Shown here piece after piece: positions 57,640 to 64,000 of a DNA stretch of 64,000 nt. A model generated the notes under the pieces. It had not been told where the DNA came from, did no database searches, and was given only the letters and a program-made list of their open reading frames with translations. The position numbers and the translations under genes are program-made. The DNA lies in NCBI GenBank assembly GCA_041402045.1, contig JAWKSZ010000007.1, positions 62,001-126,000 on the forward strand, read 5' to 3'. Position 1 is the stretch's first letter. Each line of letters begins with the position of its first letter. Origin of the DNA: JAGQRJ01 sp041402045 (GTDB lineage Bacteria > Planctomycetota > J058).

Positions 57640-57866
57640 AGAGAAGTTGTCGCGAAGGCTCGTTGCCTTCGAGGGACCTCCTTGCACTGTCCGTGCCCAA
57701 GCTCTCCCACGCGCGAGTCAAGGACTTAGAGGGGACTCTTGCTCGCGCTCCGGGGGGCTGAAAAGGGAATGAGGTTCAACGGGGGCTTTGGTTCACTTGG
57801 GCGTCAGCGGCTGAGCCGGCGAGAGCGGGTCCCGCGCGCCGGGTCCGGAACCCTGCCCCGCCCAGG

Positions 57867-57895
57867 TTGCTCGAGCCCAAACTTCCGTCCAAGAT
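57867..57895 (+). promoter_or_regulatory. Sigma-70-type promoter, leaderless
   Basis: TTGCTC, 17-nt spacer, CAAGAT, then 6 nt to the GTG at 57902. Confidence 0.45.
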
Positions 57896-57901
57896 AGGGT
57901 T

Positions 57902-60513
57902 GTGAGTAAGCAAGAGGTCGACATCGAGCCCGGCCACGCCGTCGAGTTGACCAGCCTGCGTACTCGCCGCGTGACCCAGTGCGTGGTCGGCCGGACGCTC
58001 GCAGTCGGAGGCACGGCGAAGGTGTTCGACGGCCACCTCGCCGACGGCCAGCGGGTGGTCCTCAAAGCCCAGCGCTTCCGCGGTCGCCCCGACCCCGCGT
58101 TCGAGCTCGAGATCGAGCTGTTTCGCAAGCTGTTCCACCGCAACATCGTGCACTGCGTGGGCGAGGGGCGAATCGGCCCCTACCGCTTGATCGGCTTCCG
58201 CCGGGCCTACACCAACCCGCAGGTGCTGCTCTCCCGTGAAGGCTTGAGCCCGCAGAAGCACCGGGACAAGAGCGCTCGCTACACCAAGCTCCCCCTCGAC
58301 ACCGCCCTCGACCTGAGCTACGAGCTCTACAACGGCTTGGCCTACCTCGAGAAGCTCGGGTTCGTGCACCACGACGTGAAGCCCGGCAACGTGCTCGTCG
58401 ACGTGGCCCCCCGCGATCGCCGCCTGGGCCCGGAGGAGGTCGTGCGCGCGGTCGCCCTGCGTCGCTACCGCGCGGTGCTGATCGACTTCGGCGCGACCCG
58501 CAGCCGGACCTACCTCCGCGCCTGGAACCGGGGCGAGGCTCCCTCCGGGTTGACCCCGCAGATCACGCCGGTCTTCGCGCCGCCGGAGGCGCTGGTCGAG
58601 AGCCGCCAGAGCGACGGCAAGCTGCGGGTCGTGTTCCACCCCAGCCTCGACGGCTACGCCGCGGCGCTCATGACCTACTCGCTGCTGACTGGTCACTCGC
58701 CCTACAGCCACCTCCAGGCGGACATCGACCTCAACGACCTGGAGACGGTGATCGGGCTCAAGTCGGCGGAGCGCCGGGGCGAGATCCTCCCGATCTCCGG
58801 CGACGTGCTGCGGCGCGTGATCTACGAGGACACGAAGTTCCTCAGCGGCTCACGCCAGGACTTCGACCAGTCGATCGAGGCGTTCCTGCTCCAACGCCTG
58901 GCCCCCGACCCGGACGATCGCGGGACCGCCCTCGACATGAAGCTCGAGTTCGAGCGCCTGGCGCGGATCTCTCAGAACCGCGGCGCCAGCTCCTACAACA
59001 CCACGCGTCGGGGCTCCAAGATCTACCTCCCCTTCGCCCAGGGCCTGGTCGAGGTCGGGGGGCGTCACGAGCACCCGCTGCTGCGCGCCGCCGAGACGCT
59101 GCGCGAGGAGCACGCCGCCGCCGCGGCGCCCGAACCCGAGGCTCCGGCCCCTGCTGAGCCCGCGCAGGAGCCGCCCACGTCCGCGGCGGCCTCGCCCCCG
59201 TCGTCGAGCGCCGAGGACTGGCTCGAGGGCGCGAGCTCGGGCACGCCGTCGAGCCGCGCCGTCCCCGACACCGACCGAGCCTCTCCGAGAGCGGCCTCGA
59301 CTGGCTGGAGAACGCCACCCCGCCCCAGCCGCAGCACACGGTCCCGCCTTCGCGCCGGCCCCCGCCTCCCCGCCCCGCGACCGGTCGCCTGCGTCGCTCG
59401 GGCTCGTCGAGCGGGGCCCACCCCTCCGTCGGCTCGTCGAGCGGGGCTCACCGCCAGGTGCCTCCGCCGCCGATCAGCGAGCGCCGGCCGCGCCAGAGCT
59501 CCAGCGGATCGCACCCCGCGATCGGCTCGTCGAGCGGGGCCCACCGCCCGGTGCCTCCGCCGCCGATCAGCGAGCGCCGGCCGCGCCAGAGCTCGAGCGG
59601 GTCGCACCCCGCGGTCGGCAAGCGCAAGGGCACGAGCGGACCGCGCAAGGCCGCGTCGCGGCCCCTCGGCCAGAGCTCGAGCGGGTCGCACCCCGCGCTG
59701 CGTGGCTCCGAGGGCGGGCGTCGCCCCGGCGGACGCGTGGGCAAGCGCCGCAGCTCGCAACCCGGTCTCGGGCGCGAGTCCCACACCACCGCGGGGCCTC
59801 CCAGCCGCGTCGCCGATCCCCACCGCCGCGGTCCCGAGGGCAGCGGCGAGAGCGAGAGCGTGGGGTGCCTGGTCTCGGGGGTCCTCGGGAACCCGGTGGT
59901 CCTCGACCGCTCCCAGCCCATGGTGGTCGGGCGCGCCTCGAGCGCCGAGATCCAGATCAAGAGCGACCTGATCTCGCGCGCGCACGCCAAGATCACCTGG
60001 GTCGGGGCGGGCTTCCAGGTCGAGGACCTCGGCAGCCTGAACGGGACCTTCCTCAACGGGTTCCGCTTGCGCACACCCTGCCTGCTGCACGCGGGGGACC
60101 GCCTGAGCTTCGGCGGGTTCGAGGTCGTGGTGCACCTGCTCGAGGGCGACGTGCAGGTCGAGATCCGCGACGGCGCGATCAAGGTCTTCGTGGACGGCGT
60201 CGACCTGCTGGACGTGGCCCCGGTGGGCTTCGGCGGCGACCTCGGTCAGTTGACCCTGAACGACGTGGTCGACGTCGTGTCCTGGAAGGGCCACAGCGGG
60301 AAGCTGGTCGTGACCGACGAGCACGCCCACAGCGGGCACCTCTACTTCGCCGACGGCAAGATCGCCCACGCGGCGCTCGGCAAGTGGAACGGGCGCGACG
60401 CCGCGCGCCAGCTCATGCGCGTGAAGAAGGGCCGCTTCACCTTCACCTGCGAGCCCTTCCCTGGGCCGCGCACGATCGCCGAGAGCCACGAGACCTTGCT
60501 CAAGGACCTCTGA
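57902..60513 (+). CDS. Ser/Thr kinase - FHA - PATAN (DUF4388) protein, one frameshift
   Basis: About 870 residues after restoring one base lost near 59280. Kinase (about 25-370): GGTAKVFDG loop, VVLKAQRF (Lys), FVHHDVKPGNVL (HxD), LIDFGATRSR (DFG) and FAPPEALVES (APE). A low-complexity linker with Pro/Ala and a repeated 31-residue SSSGAH...ISERR block. FHA (about 660-740): MVVGRASSAEIQIKSDLISR, AHAK, GSLNGTFLNG. PATAN/DUF4388 (about 765-870): LGQLTLNDVVDVVSWKGHSG, KLVVTDEHAHSGHLYFADG, KIAHAALG. The latter domain is known from two-component and motility proteins. Cytosolic; substrate unknown. The first frame otherwise reads into non-homologous Arg-rich sequence, which supports a sequence error. 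Confidence 0.9.
59431..59619 (+). repeat. 93-bp in-frame tandem duplication in the kinase linker
   Basis: Two nearly identical 93-bp copies encode SSSGAH, then PPPPISERRPRQSSSGSHPA; part of the motif recurs at 59398 and 59673. It lengthens the flexible linker between kinase and FHA by 31 residues per copy. Confidence 0.85.
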
Positions 60514-60571
60514 GCGGGGCCGCGCTCGGCGGACCCGTGGCAGAATGCCGCCAACCCCTGAAGAGGCTGGC

Positions 60572-62999
60572 ATGCCCCGCACCCCAGAGCCCGAGGGAGC
60601 TGCGCTCCGCGCCTCGACGCGCGGGCTGGCGCTGACGCTGCTCTGCGCGGTCGCGGCGCTGGGCCAGGAGGCGCGACCCCTCGACGCCTGGTCGCGCCGG
60701 CCGCCGACGCGGGGCTCCCGCGGCTTGCCCTACCCCGTCGACGCCCCGCGCCCGGGGGTGGACGGGTTCGACGAGGCCGAGGTGCGGGCGCGGAGCGCGG
60801 AGGACCCCCAGGCGCTGATCCGCAGCCTGCGCGCGGCGCTGCGCGACCCCGAGCGCAACGGCGACGTGCGCTTCGAGCCCGGGGCCCCCACCTGGCTCGG
60901 CGCGCGGGAGCACGCGCGGCGGACCTTGGCGCGGCTGGCGCGGGTCACCGGGCTGACCCCCGACGACGCGCAGCCCCGCGCGCTGCTCGCCCGCGGCGAC
61001 TCCGCGGCCCTCGAGGCGCTGGTCCTGGGCTACCCCGACAGCCCGCGGGTCGAGCCCGCGCTGCGCCTGCTGGCGGAGCGCGCCTGCGAGGCGGGCGACC
61101 TGCCCGGCGCGGAGCTGCTCTGGCGCGACGCCGGGCTGGCCCGATCCCCGGCGGCGCGCGCCCTCTGCGACCGCGGCCGCAGCGCGCTGGCGCTGCCCAC
61201 GCAGCGCCTCGAGCTCGCCTGGGCCCACCCCTTCCGCCGCGCCCAGGACGCGCCGACTGCGGTGTGCCTCGCCGAGCACCGGGCCCTGGTCAGCCGCGAG
61301 CGGCTGCAGGCCTTCGAGCGCGAGGGGGGGCGCCTGACCTGGGAGCGACGCCTGCCGCCGGGGCTCCTGAGCCCGGGGCCGCACACCGTGCTCCACGCCA
61401 GCGGCGCGACCCTGACCTGGCTCGACCTGCAGACCGGGCGCGTCCTGGGCAGCGCCCTGGCCGGGCAAGGGCGCTGCGAAGTGCGGGCCCTCAGCCCGCG
61501 GCCCGACGGCTGGAGCGCCCTCGTGTTCCGCGACGGGTTCTACGAGCTGCTGGGGATCGACGCCGGGGGCGGGCTCACCTACCGCACTCCGCTGTGGCCC
61601 GGGGACCCGCGGGCGGCGCGCTCGCGGATCGCCGAGGCCCTGGGGCGCGCCCGGCCGCAGCTCCAGGTCCAGGCCACCGGCGACGGGCAGCTCGCGCTCG
61701 CGGGCCCGGCGCTGTTCCTCAGCGCCGAAGGGTTCGTGGCGCGCGCCCACCCCCGGACCGGCGAGCTGGTGTGGGTCCGCGACCGCTCCTTCGGCGCGCC
61801 CTTGCACCCGAACTACGCGCACCCGGTGCAGGTCGCGACCGACGGCCGCGACCTGTGGGCCTCGACCGCGCTGAACCTGCTCCAGCACCTCGACCCCCGG
61901 GACGGGGCGAGCCGCGCGCTCCCGGAGCCCGCTCCGGACCTGATCCTCGCCTGCCGGCCCCTGATCACCGGGGCGGTGGAGGGCGAGCGCCTGCAGGTCA
62001 CCGGCCCCGAGGGGCGTCCGCTCGCCCGCTTGAGCCTCGACGCCCTGGTCGGTCCCGGTCAGCTCTGCGGGCGGCTGCTGGTGCTCCCCGCGGTGGACGG
62101 CGTGACCTGGGTCGACTGGGTGCGGGGCGGCAGCGGACGACTGGCGCTGCCCGGGATCTACCCGCGCTCGGTGCGCGTCGACGCCTCGGGGGAGGTGCTG
62201 GTCGCCGGGCTCGGCGGCGTGGCGTGCCTGCGGCCGGTGGCCGAGGACGCGCCGGCGCCCCCGCAGCCCCGAGCTGCCCGGGGAGCCGGGGGCGCAGGTG
62301 GCCGCGCTCGACGCCCAGGACTGGCGCCTGCGCCAGGCCGCGTTCCAGGCGCTGCTGCGCGCGCCGGACGTCGACGCCGCGCTCTCCGCGGGGGAGGCCT
62401 CGAGCTACGAGGGCGCCGCCCACCGCGCGCTCTTGAGCGAGCTGCGCGCCGTGCGCCGCGCGTGGGAGGCCCTGGCCCCCGCGGCGTCCGAGGCGCTCAA
62501 GGACGCGCTGGCCTTCACCCCGCACCTCGCGCCGCGGGAGCTCCCGGACCTGGTCGACGCCCCCCGGCTCGAGGACCTGCGCACCGCCTGGCGCGCGCTG
62601 CCCCCGAGCCCCGCGCGCGACGAGCTCCTGGCCCGGGCGGTCGTCGCGAGCTCCGAGCTCCAGGCGCGGCTGCTCGGCGCCCTCGACGAGCACGCGCAGC
62701 GCCCGGGGCTGGCCCGCGCCGCCGCCGACCTGTGGGCGAACACCCTGCTCCTCGACCGCGGCGAGGCGGTGCGCGCGACGGTGATCGAGGGCGCCTCGAC
62801 GCGGGGGCTGGCCTTGCTCTACGGTGTGCTGCTCGAACGCAGCCCCCAGGAGCGCCACGCCTTGCACGCCGACCCCAACCAGTGGAACGCGGCCTCGCAC
62901 CTGGCCGAGCTGCACTTCGAGCAGCTCCCGCGCGCGGGGGACGCCGAGCGCCGGGCGCTGGAGCGCGTCCTCGAGCCGGAGGTCCCGGGTGGCCGCTGA
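60572..62999 (+). CDS. Exported beta-propeller (PQQ-like) and helical-repeat protein, one frameshift
   Basis: About 808 residues after removing one extra base near 62268. ATG 60572 is chosen (GAAGAGG 5 nt before); ATG 60545 sits in a probable -10 (CAGAAT). A hydrophobic N-terminus (RGLALTLLCAVAALGQ) suggests a signal peptide. Residues about 80-220 are TPR-like helix. About 220-560 contains propeller blades: LTWERRLPPGLLSPGP, HPRTGELVWVRDRSF, DGRDLWASTALNLLQHLDPR. The C-terminal 230 residues are HEAT-like helix (AALDAQDWRLRQAAFQALLR). Resembles exported PQQ-like proteins of planctomycetes without known enzymatic role. The next gene's GTG overlaps its stop. Confidence 0.75.
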
Positions 63000-63495
63000 A
63001 GCGGGCGGGCGCGCCGCCCGCGGCCTGGCCTTCGCGCTGGGCTGCGTCGTCCTCGGGGGCGGGATCCTCGCGGCCAAGCTCCTGAGCACCGCGCCGGAGG
63101 GCGGCCCCGCCGCCGACGAGGCGCGGGCGATCGCGACCCTGGCCGAGATCGGCAGCGCCCAGGTGCGCTTCCGCGCCGAGGACCTCGACGGCGACGCGCG
63201 CTACGACTACGGGACCCTCGACGAGCTCTGCCGCGCGGGGCTCGTGGGCGCGGACCTCGCCCAGGGCACGCGGGCGGGCTACGCCTTCACCTGCGCCCCG
63301 CACCCCCACACCCCCGAGTTCTGCTGGTGGGCGACGGCGCGCCCCGAGCGCGGCCCGGGGCGCGCGCTGGCGGTGAACCAGCGCGGGGCGATCGTGGCCC
63401 GCGAGCTCCCCTTCCCCGTCGAGCCGCAGGCGGTGCTCCCCGCCGACGTGGCCCCGGTCGGCTCGGTCAGCGCCGCGGCCGTCGACTCCGAGTGA
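62989..63495 (+). CDS. Pilin-like membrane-anchored protein
   Basis: 168 residues from GTG 62989, with GGAGG 5 nt upstream; overlaps the preceding gene by 11 nt. One membrane segment (RGLAFALGCVVLGGGILAAK) is followed by a globular domain with the pattern of type IV pilin-like proteins: AIATLAEIGSAQVRFRAEDL, YDYGTLDELCRAGLV, GYAFTCAPHPH and WWATARPERGPGRALAV. No prepilin G/FTxxE cleavage site is seen, so it is called pilin-like by domain only. Its likely partner is the upstream exported protein. Confidence 0.6.
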   Translation: MAAEAGGRAARGLAFALGCVVLGGGILAAKLLSTAPEGGPAADEARAIATLAEIGSAQVRFRAEDLDGDARYDYGTLDELCRAGLVGADLAQGTRAGYAFTCAPHPHTPEFCWWATARPERGPGRALAVNQRGAIVARELPFPVEPQAVLPADVAPVGSVSAAAVDSE

Positions 63496-63499
63496 GCCC

Positions 63500-64000
63500 A
63501 TGGACGTCGAGCACACCCGGCTGAGGCGAGCCCTCGACGCCGACCCCCACGACCCCGAGCTCCAGGCGCGCTACGCGCGGCAGCTCGAGCACCTGGGCCC
63601 GGGGGCCCTCGAGGCGCACCTGCGACAGTACCCCGACGACGACCCGGCGTGGCTGGCCTGGGCCACCCTGCTCGAGGCCGAGGGCGACGCGCGGGCCGCG
63701 CTGGTCCGGCTGCAGCCCGGCGCCCCGCGCGCGCACCGGCTCCTGGACTCCCGCGAGCGCGCGCTGCTGGCGGAGCACCCCGCGCTCTCGGGCCCCTTCG
63801 GCGGGCTGCAGGCGAGCCGGCACCGCCTGGGCTGGGCCCACGGCTACTGGCACCACGTCTCGAACTGGGCGGCGAGCCAGCCCCCGAGCTGGTGGGAGGA
63901 CCTCTACGCGCACCCCAGCGCGCGCTTCCTGCGCAGCCTGCACGTGCGCTGGCTCGCGCCGGAGGAGTTCGTGCGGGTGACGGTGGCCGCGCGCCCGCCG
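63500..64000 (+). CDS. TIGR02996-type protein, 3' truncated by the window edge
   Basis: ATG 63500 begins 2 nt after the previous stop. 167 residues are visible, open to the end. RALDADPHDPELQARYARQL is a clear TIGR02996 helix-loop-helix, the domain that precedes leucine-rich-like repeats in Planctomycetota and Myxococcota. A second segment (ARFLRSLHVRWLAPEEFVRV) starts what may be the repeat region. Function unknown. Confidence 0.75.
   Translation, partial: MDVEHTRLRRALDADPHDPELQARYARQLEHLGPGALEAHLRQYPDDDPAWLAWATLLEAEGDARAALVRLQPGAPRAHRLLDSRERALLAEHPALSGPFGGLQASRHRLGWAHGYWHHVSNWAASQPPSWWEDLYAHPSARFLRSLHVRWLAPEEFVRVTVAARPP

Overview
The window is very GC-rich (roughly 70% or more by eye) and gene-dense. 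The gene content points to a large-genome, free-living bacterium of the Planctomycetota, with Myxococcota the main alternative. It holds two Ser/Thr kinases fused to FHA domains, RING-like zinc-finger membrane proteins, a TIGR02996-type protein, sigma-54-like promoters, an S23-type four-helix-bundle protein, and many long proteins of unknown function. No rRNA, tRNA, IS transposase, CRISPR array or phage gene was seen. The taxonomic call is inference from gene content only.

Layout. 1-3.6 kb: nucleotide clean-up genes (dGTPase-like, mazG), a DUF2254 membrane protein and a small P-loop kinase. 3.6-5.13 kb: a low-GC repeat island around a four-helix-bundle (S23/Avd-type) gene whose start codon lies inside a 49-nt-arm palindrome. 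5.3-17.4 kb: a RING-like protein, an SDR, then a plus-strand run with a methyltransferase, a lipoprotein, an ATP-grasp ligase and a Baeyer-Villiger monooxygenase-SDR fusion, followed by three uncharacterised genes, two of them behind sigma-54-like promoters. 17.6-22 kb: a 2-oxoacid dehydrogenase operon on the minus strand (E1alpha, E2, a second E1alpha, lipB) with no E1beta. 22-25.1 kb: two genes (GNAT, M60/TCAF-like peptidase) shredded by indels. 25.2-33.2 kb: DUF2625, a formylglutamate-amidohydrolase-like protein, two unknowns, a kinase-FHA protein and an RND/MMPL exporter. 33.3-35.8 kb: an arsenic operon arsR-arsM-acr3 with operator-like palindromes. 35.8-39.5 kb: a degenerate zinc-finger remnant, a G-run region, a second RING-like gene, a higBA toxin-antitoxin module and an EF-Tu-domain-2-like protein. 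39.5-44.4 kb: a translationally coupled operon of two dynamin-like GTPases and an MFS transporter. 45-51.2 kb: a 2089-residue protein of unknown function. 51.2-57.4 kb: Nudix, DUF1697, PPOX, hemerythrin, a methyltransferase-double-Nudix fusion and a metallo-hydrolase. 57.9-64 kb: a kinase-FHA-PATAN protein, a propeller/helical-repeat protein, a pilin-like protein and a truncated TIGR02996 protein.

Three kinds of non-coding structure recur. Three loci carry inverted pairs of a REP-like hairpin (17.4, 39.3 and 52.4 kb). Two loci carry a near-identical pair of GCCAAGG-based inverted repeats (44.5 and 56.2 kb); one of these shares an exact 15-mer with the four-helix-bundle island. Four sites match the sigma-54 GG-N10-GC rule immediately upstream of genes, including both RING-like genes. 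Several genes have a -10-like hexamer ending 6-9 nt before the start codon, which suggests leaderless mRNAs.

At least nine genes are interrupted by single-base indels, often in homopolymers and of both signs. Sequencing or assembly error is the simplest explanation, so interrupted genes are described as the intact protein they would encode. Start codons were re-chosen by homology, ribosome-binding sites and overlaps.
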